Below, piece by piece: positions 9,931-18,255 of a stretch of 64,000 nt of DNA. The stretch is from assembly GCF_003730135.1 (NCBI RefSeq), contig NZ_RJVO01000002.1, positions 62,001 to 126,000 of the forward strand, given 5' to 3'. How positions within the stretch are numbered: position 1 is the first letter of the stretch; every line of letters begins with the position of its first letter. Under the pieces are notes generated by a model that had not been told where the DNA came from, did no database searches, and saw only the letters and a program-made list of their open reading frames with translations. This stretch comes from Stagnimonas aquatica. GTDB lineage: Bacteria; Pseudomonadota; Gammaproteobacteria; Nevskiales; Nevskiaceae. A program made the position numbers and the translations under genes.

Positions 9931-11160
9931 CTAGGCTCCCCCGCCACAGCGGGCGTGCATCGGAACCTTGCCGTAGGGGTCGCTGAACCGGCGGTCGCAG
10001 ACGAAATCCCAGTCGGTGAGGCTATCGAAGAAGGCCAGCAGATCCTCGACCTCGGCGTCGCTGATGCTGAAGCCGATCATCAGCGCATCCTTGTTGGGAT
10101 TCTTCGAGCCGACGCCGGCATAGGGCCCTTCGGGGATGGTGCGGCCGCCAGCGGCGTAGTGATCGACAACCAACTCCCGCAGGCTGGCGATAGAGCCATC
10201 GTGCATGTAGGGCGCAGTGAGGGCGATGTTGCGCAGGGTCGGCGGCCGGAACCGGCCCATGTCCGTGGCCTTGAAGGTGAACTGGTACAGACCCTGGTTG
10301 CTGGTCGGATAGTTGCCCTTCTCCAGCGGATAGCCGGTGGCCGGGCCGGCGATGTTGTAGAGCGCGTTGTTCTTGTACTCGATGTTGTCGATGCTGGTGC
10401 CGGCATGTACCACCGAATTGGCCAGGTTGAAGCCGTTGTGGCAGTGGTTGCATTCCAGCCGTTCGGAAAAGAACAGCGCCTCGCCGCGACGCGCCGCCTC
10501 GCTCATCGCCGTGCGGTCCGGATTGCTGGCGGCGTGGTAGCGGTCGTAGGCGGAATTGCCGGAAATCAGCGTCGCGGTGAACGCCGCCAGCGCCCGCGCG
10601 ACGTTGTCGAGCGTGAACGGCTCGGCCTGCCCCGGGAAGGCGGCCGCGAACCGCGCCGGATAGGCGGGGTCGGCGCGGAAGCGGTCCAGCATGGTCTGTT
10701 CGCGCCCCTGCCAACCCAGTTCCACCGGGTCCTGGTTGAGCAGCACCACCAGCGCCTGCTCGCGCAGGGTCTTGATGTTGGGATTGGCCCAGTTCTGACG
10801 CGCGTTATAGACCGCGTTGGTCAGGCTCATGGAGTTGCGTGAATGCATCTCGCCGCCCGGCGCCAGCGCGGTCGCGCGGCCGTCGGTGAACGCCAGGCGC
10901 TGCTCGTGACAGCTCGCGCAGGAGCCATTGCCGGTAAACGCCAGCCGGTCGTCGTAGAACAGAAAGCGGCCGAGCGTGACCTTGGCCTCCGACATCGCCT
11001 CGCCGGCAGCGACCCGGGGCTCGGGGAAACCAGCCGGCAGCTCGAAGACATAGGCCGCCGGCGCGGTGGCGGCGGGGGTATCCCCGCCGCCACCGCCGCA
11101 GGCCGCCAACAACCCGGCAGCCGCCACGAGGGCGGATACCAGGCGGTCGCGGGACTTCAC
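9931..11160 (-). CDS. mbnH-like: MbnH-type di-heme cytochrome c peroxidase family lipoprotein
   Basis: 409-residue periplasmic di-heme enzyme of the MXAN_0977/MbnH family (cytochrome c peroxidase/MauG superfamily). A lipobox (LLAAC, C21) suggests anchoring. Heme sites are CASCH (81-85) and CNHCH (237-241); the family N-terminus ELPAGFPEPRV and the C-terminal region PPTLRNIALTAPYMHDGSI are present. MbnH is reported to oxidise a Trp of its partner MbnP to kynurenine, creating a copper site. The partner gene lies directly upstream and overlaps by 4 bases (GTGA): this gene starts at GTG 11160 inside the stop codon of the MbnP gene. Co-translation with MbnP is therefore likely. Confidence 0.88.
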   Translation of the reverse strand: MKSRDRLVSALVAAAGLLAACGGGGGDTPAATAPAAYVFELPAGFPEPRVAAGEAMSEAKVTLGRFLFYDDRLAFTGNGSCASCHEQRLAFTDGRATALAPGGEMHSRNSMSLTNAVYNARQNWANPNIKTLREQALVVLLNQDPVELGWQGREQTMLDRFRADPAYPARFAAAFPGQAEPFTLDNVARALAAFTATLISGNSAYDRYHAASNPDRTAMSEAARRGEALFFSERLECNHCHNGFNLANSVVHAGTSIDNIEYKNNALYNIAGPATGYPLEKGNYPTSNQGLYQFTFKATDMGRFRPPTLRNIALTAPYMHDGSIASLRELVVDHYAAGGRTIPEGPYAGVGSKNPNKDALMIGFSISDAEVEDLLAFFDSLTDWDFVCDRRFSDPYGKVPMHARCGGGA

Positions 11161-12773
11161 TCGCCCACCGTGAACAGGGCCTGTTCACGGCGCGGCACCA
11201 GGTCCGGCGGATTGAAGGCGTAGTCGAGTCCGAACTTGGGAATCACCGTGACGCACTCCGGATCGCCCGGGAAGGACATGCAGCCCGGCGAGGTATCGGC
11301 GGTGTTCTGGGTGACATCGACCTCCGAAATCAGCGGCGCAATGTCGGCGACGATGGGATGCCCCTGAGCGATCTCGTCGTAGGCCAGGCAGATGCGCGGA
11401 CGATTGGGGTAGCTGCACTCGCCGTCCGGTGCGGCGCCGAACTCGCTGCTGCCATTGCTACAGCCGGTGCTGCCCAGGTGCACGAAGAAGTTCGCTGCGG
11501 CCTTGTCCGGGTCCGCGACCGAGTCGAAGCGGAAGAACATGCGCCCGAACAGCCAGCTCCAGTCCATGCCGGTGACATTGAGCGGGCTCGGCGCGGTGGC
11601 CGGATCGCTGTGGGCCAGCTCGAAGGGCACCCCGAGGGTGAAGCAGAGCCGCTCGTAATCACCCTTCTTCACCGTGCCGCTCAGCGCCAGGTTGCGCACC
11701 GGCACCGGGCTGTCGCAGCCCTGCGCATGGCCGAGCAGAGCGACGCCGTGGCTGGCGTCCTGATAGACCGTGGCGTTGGGCTTGCCGGCCAGACGCACCC
11801 GCTCCGTGCCACTGGCATTCTCCAGCTCGAAATCGCTGGCGTAGTAGCGGAAGCCCTCGACCCGCAGGCTGTGGCCGTTGCTGCCGAGGTTCTCGTAGCG
11901 CTGACCACAGACCGCTTCCTCCCCGCCGACCTTGATCTGGAAACCGAGATTCACCAGCTGCTGCCGGTCGGTCAGTACCTGCAGGGAACCGGCGACGTTG
12001 TCGGCCAGCTTGGCCTGTTGCGCGGTATCGCTGGCCAGCGTCGCGAAGTCGATGTTGTCGAACCACTCTTCGTAGCGCACCGCAACGGTCAGCTCCAGCT
12101 CGCGATTGGCCTGGTCGAGCGTCACCGGCGTGGTGAACGGCAGACTCAGCCGGCGGCTGGCGCCGGTGTACTTGGCCTGTACGCAGTGGTGTGCGCTGAC
12201 TGCCTCCGCCTCCGCGTCGGAGAGCCCGACGGTGCTCTCGTAGTAGCAGGGCGCGACATTCACCGCAGCGCCGACCATGCTGGTATCGAGCGAGCCGCCG
12301 TGCTTGGCGGTGGTCGGACCGCCCGGTTGCAGTTCAACGATCAGCCCGCAGTAGCGGCCGGGGCTGGCCTTGAGGCTGCCGAGACCGGTGCCCTCGCTGC
12401 CGATCACGCTGACCGCGCCCTCCGGCGCGTCGCCGCCTTCGCCACCGTGCGCCAGCGCCGGTGCCACCGGACTCAGACTGCGAGCCAGCGAGCGGCCCAG
12501 GCTCGCGACCGTCGCCTCGCAACTCTGGAAGGCAACCGGCACCAGGTTGACCAGACCCAGTTGCAGCTCGATCTTGACCCCGTCGCTGCGACGGAAAACG
12601 ACCGTCTCCGCGTCGCCGCTCTTGGCGGCGGTCTCGTCGTGGTGATGCGCGGCGGAAACCGGAACCGCCTTGATGCTGGCCTCGATACCCTCCTCGCTGG
12701 AACCGGAGGAGCAGGCGGACAGGCCCAGGGTGATGCAACTGGCGACCAGCGCCAGCCAATGGATGTTTTTCAT
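11157..12773 (-). CDS. mbnP-like: MbnP-type four-Cys metallo-mystery-pair lipoprotein with extra N-terminal region
   Basis: 538-residue lipoprotein (lipobox LSAC, C21). Residues about 275-520 match the MbnP/metallo-mystery-pair family: VEGFRYYASDFELENASG, GVPFELAHSDPATAPSPLNV, MDWSWLFGRMFFRFD and FFVHLGSTGC, with paired Cys further on (C438, C453, C462, C498, C507). W405 and W407 are candidates for the Trp that MbnH converts to kynurenine. Family members are usually about 250-300 aa; here residues 22-270 are an additional region with an HHH cluster (43-45), HGGEGG and four Cys, of no family I recognise. It starts 8 bases after the barrel gene and overlaps the MbnH gene by 4 bases. Likely a periplasmic copper-binding protein. 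Confidence 0.85.
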   Translation of the reverse strand: MKNIHWLALVASCITLGLSACSSGSSEEGIEASIKAVPVSAAHHHDETAAKSGDAETVVFRRSDGVKIELQLGLVNLVPVAFQSCEATVASLGRSLARSLSPVAPALAHGGEGGDAPEGAVSVIGSEGTGLGSLKASPGRYCGLIVELQPGGPTTAKHGGSLDTSMVGAAVNVAPCYYESTVGLSDAEAEAVSAHHCVQAKYTGASRRLSLPFTTPVTLDQANRELELTVAVRYEEWFDNIDFATLASDTAQQAKLADNVAGSLQVLTDRQQLVNLGFQIKVGGEEAVCGQRYENLGSNGHSLRVEGFRYYASDFELENASGTERVRLAGKPNATVYQDASHGVALLGHAQGCDSPVPVRNLALSGTVKKGDYERLCFTLGVPFELAHSDPATAPSPLNVTGMDWSWLFGRMFFRFDSVADPDKAAANFFVHLGSTGCSNGSSEFGAAPDGECSYPNRPRICLAYDEIAQGHPIVADIAPLISEVDVTQNTADTSPGCMSFPGDPECVTVIPKFGLDYAFNPPDLVPRREQALFTVGE

Positions 12774-12781
12774 GATTGTTC

Positions 12782-13681
12782 TCAGAAGTCGTAGGTGAGG
12801 CCGGCGCGGAAGCTGGGGTCTTCGTCCTGTACGCCGTTGAGCCGGTCCGCCAGCGGAACCTGTGCGCCGGCGTTGAGCAGCAGGTCCTCGCCGATGCGGA
12901 CGGCGACGCCGGCGAAGCCCATGCTCAGAAAGCCGCCGGAGTCGGGATCGCTGACGCCGGAGAACTTGTTCTTGGCCGACTGCCGCGCGTCGATGCCGAG
13001 CTGCAGGGCCAGCGTCTGGCTGATTCCGTACTGAGCCAGCGCGGAGACCAGGGCAACGTCTCCGCCGTGGAAGTTCTGATGCCCTTCACCGTACTTGAAG
13101 AAGGTCGCCGAGACCGTCGCGAACCAGGGAAAGCGGTAGTAGCCGTACCAGCCGCCCAGACTGGGCACCAGGGCGCCGGCGTCGGGCTGCACGTCGATGT
13201 CGAGCTTCTGCCCGCCCGACTCCACCTGGGCGGCCGTGGGCAGGCGCAATCCGCCGCGCAGGCCGGCGAGGTGACGCCCGGTTTCACCGCCCTGGCGGAA
13301 CAACACCCAGCGTGCGGTCAGATCGATGTCGCCCAAGCCCTGGGCTTCCAGCCGCGCCAGGTTCGGCGACTCGATCTCCTTGCGGACGAAAGGCAGCTGC
13401 GCCGCCAGCGTGAGGTCGGGCGACAGGCTGTAGGCCAGGCCCAGGGTGGTGCGGGATTCGCTGGTTTCCTGCCGATCCAGCCCCGCGCCTTGCGCCTCGG
13501 AGCGGTAGAGGGTGTCGAGACCCAGGCGGAAACGCCCGCCGTAGGGCTTCTCCGAGCCCAGCAGGGTGATGGTGTAGTCGCCGCACTTGCAGGTCGAGCA
13601 GGCCAGCGCGTCTTGCGCGCCGGCCGCCAGCAGCAGTGCGATACCCGCCCGTAGGGGCAGGCTCTTGTTCTGGAATTGCAT
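12782..13681 (-). CDS. Outer-membrane beta-barrel protein with Cys-rich N-terminus
   Basis: 299-residue secreted protein. After a signal peptide (AGIALLLAAGAQDALA) the mature protein begins CSTCKCGDYTIT (C28, C31, C33), a compact thiol cluster that could bind Cu or Zn. The rest is a series of alternating amphipathic strands (RFRLGLDTLYRSE, LTLAAQLPFVRKE, LRGGLRLPTAA) ending in a C-terminal aromatic (FRAGLTYDF), typical of an outer-membrane barrel of the transporter/MetA-pathway-like type. It sits directly upstream of MbnP and MbnH. Genes of this kind are found beside MbnPH pairs, so it is probably the outer-membrane component of the same system (inference). Confidence 0.75.
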   Translation of the reverse strand: MQFQNKSLPLRAGIALLLAAGAQDALACSTCKCGDYTITLLGSEKPYGGRFRLGLDTLYRSEAQGAGLDRQETSESRTTLGLAYSLSPDLTLAAQLPFVRKEIESPNLARLEAQGLGDIDLTARWVLFRQGGETGRHLAGLRGGLRLPTAAQVESGGQKLDIDVQPDAGALVPSLGGWYGYYRFPWFATVSATFFKYGEGHQNFHGGDVALVSALAQYGISQTLALQLGIDARQSAKNKFSGVSDPDSGGFLSMGFAGVAVRIGEDLLLNAGAQVPLADRLNGVQDEDPSFRAGLTYDF

Positions 13682-13747
13682 TCAATACTCCCAAGGCGGC
13701 CGGGATGGCCGCCGAGCTGTCAGATCGCCTCGGTTGAGGCCGGATGC

Positions 13748-14164
13748 TCAGACGCGGGAGTGCTGCGGCGGGCCACGGGCGCGGGTCTGATCGGTAACGC
13801 GCCAGCCGGCGACCTGCGCGCGCGGGCGCCATCTCCAGTCCGACGGCGGCGGTGGCGAATCCAGCCCCGGCAGTCTGCCGGCGCCGGCCAGGTGTGCCGC
13901 GTGCGCCATGCCGCAGAAATCGCAGGCGAGCTTGCCCAGCTTGGCGTCATCGCCACCCAGTTGTTTCAGCAGTTCTGGCGGCGCGCTCTCGCGCAGGCGT
14001 CGCAGCAGATTGGGCGAGAGCGCGCCGCAGAAGCCGTACAGCAGCGGATCGCCGTTGCGCTGCGCCCAGACACTGGCGTGCGCCATCGGCAGCACCAGCT
14101 GGGCCAGCAGCGCCAGGACGCTGAGCCAGACCACCACCAGCCGCTGTCGGCTCCGAGGCAGCAT
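13748..14164 (-). CDS. DUF2946-like membrane-anchored protein
   Basis: 138-residue protein with an N-terminal hydrophobic segment (VVWLSVLALLAQLVLPMAHA) and Cys pairs in GFCGALSP and ACDFCGMAHAAHLAG, the pattern of DUF2946 proteins, which are often encoded in copper or iron uptake loci. The stop of the PepSY gene lies 4 bases before the chosen ATG at 14164; a TTG at 14176 would overlap that gene and cannot be ruled out. The C-terminus is Pro/Arg-rich. It is the first of three DUF2946-type genes in this block. Function unknown; a metal-sensing or metal-handling role is inference. Confidence 0.7.
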   Translation of the reverse strand: MLPRSRQRLVVVWLSVLALLAQLVLPMAHASVWAQRNGDPLLYGFCGALSPNLLRRLRESAPPELLKQLGGDDAKLGKLACDFCGMAHAAHLAGAGRLPGLDSPPPPSDWRWRPRAQVAGWRVTDQTRARGPPQHSRV

Positions 14165-14168
14165 CCGC

Positions 14169-15635
14169 CTAGCCAACTGCCTTGGAGCGGCGGCGCAGCC
14201 AGGTGCCGCCCAGTGCCACGCCGATCAGCAGCAGCGCGAAAGCGGCGCTGAGGCCGTCGCGCCAGTCCTTGCCGGCCCAGGGCGTCACCCACTCCCACTT
14301 GTGGGCGTAGGCGAACAGCGCGCCGGCCTGGCGGTCGCCGTCGGTGATGCGCGCCGCCAGCCGCTCGCTGGCGGTGTCGATGAAGTAGGTGCTGTGCTCG
14401 GCGTCGGCGGTTTCCAGCTTCCAGACCGGCAGGCGCTTGAACAGGAAGCCGTACTCGGGCGAGAAGGCAGTGACCGGCAGCGCCGAGGACGCGGCACTGG
14501 CAATGCCGAAGTACGCCGCCAGCTCGGCCAGGTGCGCGGCCTCGCCGTTGTCCCGGGGCGCACCGTCGCCTGCCGAGACATACCACGCCGAGGACGCCGA
14601 GGCGGCGCCCGCCGGGGCACGGCCATGATGCTGGTGCTCGCCCATCGCCAGACCGCGCCCGGTGGTGGTCTCCGGCGGCTGCAGGCTCCAGCGCCACGCC
14701 GGCTCGCCGGCCAGGCGGACCAGACTGGCGCCGGCCTTGGCCCGCGCGGGCGCGAGCACCGGGGCGGTCAGCGTCGTCGCAGCGAGGGACAGCGGCCGCT
14801 GCGGCGCCTGCCCCTGTTCGCGCTCGGCATTGCCGCGCGCCTGCACATAGCCGCTGAGCACCCAGGCGAGCGCCGCCAGGGCGACGCCAAGCCCGCCCCA
14901 GCGGTGCAGACGGCGCAGGTTCCAGCGCCGCCCGCCCGGGCTGCGCAAGGCCAGCACCAGGCCGACCAGCACGGTCAGCGCCACGCCGGCCAGCAGCAGG
15001 TTGATCCAGGCATTGCGCGCCGGCGCCGGCAGCCAGGCCCAGGTGTGCAGCGCCCGGAACAGCGCCTGGAAGCCGCGCTTGCGGTCGTCGGACAGCCCCG
15101 CCAGCCGGTCTTCCTCGGTGGAGACATAGGCGACCAGGCCATCCGGCCGGTCGAAGCGCAGGCGCCAGACCGGCAGCAGGCGGTTGACGTAGGCGTAGTC
15201 GGCGTCGAAGGCAGTCACCGGCTCGGCTTGCAGCAACGCCGCCTGCATTTCGCCGCTGTACCAGCGCGCCAGACGCTCGGCCTGGGCGCGCTCGGTGTCG
15301 GCCGGCAGGGCCTGGCCGCTACGGGCGTCGAGATAGCGCACCTCGCCGTCCGGCAGCCGGGCGCGCCAGAGCCAGCGCGCGCCGTCGTCGACCATGCGCA
15401 GCGCCGCCAGCTCGCCGATGCCGGCTGCCGCCAAGGCCGCTGCGGGCGCCGGCAGCGCCTCGGCCAGTGGCGTCGATGGCGGCGGCATGAACTGCGCCGG
15501 CTTGGGCTGGAAGCGCGTCATCAAGGGGTGCAGCGCGCCGGTGAGCGCGAAGCAGAGTGCCGCCGCCAGGGCCAGCCAGGCGATGCGGCGGTGCCAGCGG
15601 CGCAGGCCACTGGTCTTGGGAGTAGTCGCTTGCAT
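14169..15635 (-). CDS. PepSY-associated membrane protein (reductase-like)
   Basis: 488-residue inner-membrane protein with PepSY-TM architecture: an N-terminal span (IAWLALAAALCFALTGALHPL), a periplasmic PepSY-like part with YVNRLLPVWRLRFD, two spans in the middle (LLLAGVALTVLVGLVLAL and LGVALAALAWVLSGYV), a second PepSY-like part with FLFKRLPVWKLET, and a C-terminal span (ALLLIGVALGGTWL). Such proteins often accompany TonB receptors and may reduce imported metal complexes. A His-rich loop (MGEHQHHG) is present in the periplasmic part. It lies downstream of a TonB receptor gene and is separated from it by a 36-base perfect hairpin. Confidence 0.82.
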   Translation of the reverse strand: MQATTPKTSGLRRWHRRIAWLALAAALCFALTGALHPLMTRFQPKPAQFMPPPSTPLAEALPAPAAALAAAGIGELAALRMVDDGARWLWRARLPDGEVRYLDARSGQALPADTERAQAERLARWYSGEMQAALLQAEPVTAFDADYAYVNRLLPVWRLRFDRPDGLVAYVSTEEDRLAGLSDDRKRGFQALFRALHTWAWLPAPARNAWINLLLAGVALTVLVGLVLALRSPGGRRWNLRRLHRWGGLGVALAALAWVLSGYVQARGNAEREQGQAPQRPLSLAATTLTAPVLAPARAKAGASLVRLAGEPAWRWSLQPPETTTGRGLAMGEHQHHGRAPAGAASASSAWYVSAGDGAPRDNGEAAHLAELAAYFGIASAASSALPVTAFSPEYGFLFKRLPVWKLETADAEHSTYFIDTASERLAARITDGDRQAGALFAYAHKWEWVTPWAGKDWRDGLSAAFALLLIGVALGGTWLRRRSKAVG

Positions 15636-15650
15636 AGGGAATTCCGTGCG

Positions 15651-15686
15651 CCTCTGGCGACCGCGCCGGAGCGCGGTCGCCAGAGG
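15651..15686 (-). other. Perfect 16-bp stem-loop between TonB receptor and PepSY genes
   Basis: CCTCTGGCGACCGCGC (15651-15666) pairs with its exact complement at 15671-15686 around a CGGA loop. On the transcribed (minus) strand no T-tract follows, so it is not a standard intrinsic terminator. It could act as an mRNA 3'-end stabiliser or processing site that gives the receptor and the PepSY protein different expression. Confidence 0.8.
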
Positions 15687-15695
15687 CTTGAAGCT

Positions 15696-17777
15696 TCAGA
15701 GGCGCCATTCCAGACCGGCGTAGAGGCTGCGGCCCTCGCCGGGCAGGAACTGCGCGGCGTTGCTGGCGCGCAGGCTGTCGATCACGCCGGTGGTGGCGGC
15801 GTACTTCTCGTCGGCGAGATTGCGTGCTTCCAGGAACCAGCCCAGCTGCGGCAGCAGCTCGCCGCCGGCCTTGAGCCCGAACAGGGTGTAGCTGTCGGCC
15901 TTCAGCGCGCCCTGCATGTCTACCGGCGAATCGCCGCTGGACTCGGTGGTGAGCGCGACGAACTGCTTGCCGAAGTCGCCGCGCAGTTCACTCTTGATCT
16001 GGAACTGCGGCACGCCCGGCAGCCGCCGGTCGCCGTACTGCGCGTCGCCGTCGTAGCGGAAGTCGTTGTAGAGGCCGTTGAGGCGCAGCGTCAGCCAGGG
16101 CAGCGGCCGCACTCTCAGACCGGCCTCGACGCCCTGATGAATGGTGTGGTCGGCATTGGTGGTCACGCCAGTGGTGACGCCGGAACTCGGGGCCGTCTCC
16201 ACCGCCACGATCAGCAACTCGTTGCGGACGCGGGCGTGGTAGATCGACAGATCCCAGCCCCAGACCTGGCCCTGGCTGCGGCTGCCCAGCTCGTAGGTCA
16301 CCGCCCGCTGCGCCTCGTTTTCGTTCGGGGTGGAATCACCGGGCAGGGTCACCGTGGTCTCGCTGAAGCTCGGCGGCTCGAAGCTGCCGGCGACATTGCC
16401 GTAGACCTGGGTCTTGGGCGCGAGCTGGTAGAGCGCGCCGACCTTGGGCGAGAAGCCCCGGTAAGTGCGGTCGTAGCTGCCATCGAGGGTGCCGGCGGCG
16501 ATGAACTGGTCGTCGTTGCTGCGGCGGGCGCTGACCGCCTGCGCACCGGTGACCAGGGTGAGATCGCGGCTCAGGCCGAACTGGTTCTCGGCGTAGGCGA
16601 TGAGGTTGGCGGCTTCCTGGCGGTAGCGGTCGGTGAGAGCGCCGCGCGTGCGGGTGCCGGCCAGATTCACATAGCTGTCGCCACGGGTGTAGCCGTACTG
16701 GGGATTCACTCCCACCACCAGACGGTTGGCGTGTCCGAACAGCGGCGCGGTCTCGATCAGCCGCAGCGAGACGCCGTAGTCGTAGTTCTCCTGCAGGAGC
16801 TGCTGGAAGATCGGGTGGTCGAGATCCTTGCGGGCGGCGTAGACCGCCAGCTCGGTGAGCGTGGTGTCGCTGGTGCGCGCCACCGATTTGTTGGCCAGGC
16901 GCACCACCTTGGTGTCGCGGCGCTGGTCGAGCTGGCTGTCACGGTTGCTGTTGTTGGCCTGGCGCGGATCGGCTTCCAGTTGCGCCTTGGTGAGATTGCC
17001 CGGCAGCTCGGAGTCCGAACGGGTGACGGTCAGGAAGCTGCGGTTCTCGATGCCGCTGTCCAGCCGCACGCCGAGATTGGAGGTGAAGCGGAACTCGCGC
17101 TGCTCGGAGTGCTCGCGAAAGCCGTCGCTGCCGTAGTAGCCGAGCGAGGCGAAGCCATCGAGATTGCCGGCGACCGCGCCGCTCTGCAGATAGGCGCGCC
17201 GGTAGCCGTAGCTGCCGCCTTCGAGGCGCGCCTCGGTGCCGGCGGTGTAGCCGGTGGCGGTGACGAAGTTGACCGAGCCGCCGAGATTGCTGCCGCCGAA
17301 TTGCAGGGCATTGGCGCCCCGGAACACCTCGATGTGGTCGGCGGCCAGGGTGTCGATGGACTGGAAGTCGCCGCTGCCGTCGGCGAGGTTGAGCGGCACA
17401 CCGTCCTGCAAGACGGTGATGCCCCGGGTGTGGAAGGTGCGCGCCAGGCCGGAGCCACGGATCGACAGCCGCATCTCCTGGCTGCCGAAGCGGCTCTGGG
17501 CGAACACGCCGGTGGCCTGCGAGAGCGCGTCGGCGAGCGTGCCGGCGCGCTGGTCGCGCAGGTCGGCGGCCTCCACCACGCCGGCGCCGCCGGCGGTGCG
17601 GGCGACTTCCTCGCGGGCGTCCTGCAGGCTGTTCTGGGTGGAGGGCGTGGTGGCGGTGACCGTCACCGGGTCCAACTGGTGTACCGGTGCCTGCTCGGCC
17701 TGAGCGGCACAGCTGAACAGGGATAGCAGGGTCAGGCTGAAGGGCGAGAGGCGGGGATGGGTCTTAATCGGTTTCAT
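15696..17777 (-). CDS. TonB-dependent outer-membrane receptor
   Basis: 693-residue receptor: signal peptide (FSLTLLSLFSCAAQAE), TonB-box-like QLDPVTVTAT, plug with GTLADALSQATGVFAQSRFG, MRLSIRGSGLARTFHTRG and IEVFRGANALQFGGSNLGGS, and a barrel ending LYAGLEWRL. The plug resembles the ferric-citrate/OprC-NosA side of the family, but copper specificity is not shown by the sequence. The ATG at 17777 immediately precedes the signal peptide and was preferred to the longer frame. DUF2946 and PCu(A)C genes upstream and PepSY downstream suggest a metal uptake role. Confidence 0.9.
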   Translation of the reverse strand: MKPIKTHPRLSPFSLTLLSLFSCAAQAEQAPVHQLDPVTVTATTPSTQNSLQDAREEVARTAGGAGVVEAADLRDQRAGTLADALSQATGVFAQSRFGSQEMRLSIRGSGLARTFHTRGITVLQDGVPLNLADGSGDFQSIDTLAADHIEVFRGANALQFGGSNLGGSVNFVTATGYTAGTEARLEGGSYGYRRAYLQSGAVAGNLDGFASLGYYGSDGFREHSEQREFRFTSNLGVRLDSGIENRSFLTVTRSDSELPGNLTKAQLEADPRQANNSNRDSQLDQRRDTKVVRLANKSVARTSDTTLTELAVYAARKDLDHPIFQQLLQENYDYGVSLRLIETAPLFGHANRLVVGVNPQYGYTRGDSYVNLAGTRTRGALTDRYRQEAANLIAYAENQFGLSRDLTLVTGAQAVSARRSNDDQFIAAGTLDGSYDRTYRGFSPKVGALYQLAPKTQVYGNVAGSFEPPSFSETTVTLPGDSTPNENEAQRAVTYELGSRSQGQVWGWDLSIYHARVRNELLIVAVETAPSSGVTTGVTTNADHTIHQGVEAGLRVRPLPWLTLRLNGLYNDFRYDGDAQYGDRRLPGVPQFQIKSELRGDFGKQFVALTTESSGDSPVDMQGALKADSYTLFGLKAGGELLPQLGWFLEARNLADEKYAATTGVIDSLRASNAAQFLPGEGRSLYAGLEWRL

Positions 17778-17846
17778 GGCTCGAATCGGTCGAAAAGTCG
17801 GCGGCGTCGCAGACGCACGCCAAGGCGGTCCGCGCAAGGCGGCCGC

Positions 17847-18233
17847 TCAGCAGAAGGACAATCCGGATTCGAACGGGGGTGCCTGGGACGGCGGCCGTGG
17901 CGGCCGCCGCTCGCGCGGGGGCGGCAGCGGCGACGGCTGCGCGGACAGCGTCGCCGCCGCCGATGCCAGTGCAGGAGTCTGGTCGGCGCTGGGCAGGGCC
18001 AGCGCCTGCGCCAGGGCATAGGGACAGCTCGGGTGGGAGTCCGCCTTGGGAGCCGCCTCGTCGAGTTGCGACAGCAGGCTGCTGCCCTCGCTGATGCAGT
18101 AGCTGAGGCGCACTCCGCCGTCGCCGAACGCCGGCATCAGGCCGGCCGGCAGCAGCGCTCGCGGCAGCACCGCCAGCAGCAGCCAGAACAGCAGCAGCGC
18201 CGGCCGGCGCCGGCTGAGGGCGATCAGGTTCAC
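17847..18233 (-). CDS. DUF2946-like protein
   Basis: 128-residue protein with an N-terminal hydrophobic segment (ALLLFWLLLAVLPRALLPAGLMPAF, read in two halves) and the DUF2946-type pattern LLPAGLMP, LSYCISEG and SHPSCPYA. The C-terminal third is Pro/Ser/Arg-rich and ends in Cys. The start is a GTG (18233) with a weak ribosome binding site, 22 bases after the copper chaperone gene. It is the second of three such genes in the block. Role unknown. Confidence 0.68.
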   Translation of the reverse strand: MNLIALSRRRPALLLFWLLLAVLPRALLPAGLMPAFGDGGVRLSYCISEGSSLLSQLDEAAPKADSHPSCPYALAQALALPSADQTPALASAAATLSAQPSPLPPPRERRPPRPPSQAPPFESGLSFC

Positions 18234-18255
18234 CCGCTATTTCCGAGCCGGGCGA

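Noticed and set aside
13908-17726. Very long open frame (1272 codons) on the plus strand
   Set aside because: It runs antisense through the DUF2946, PepSY and TonB receptor genes and its composition (Ala, Gly, Arg, His-rich without motifs) is that of a GC-driven shadow frame.
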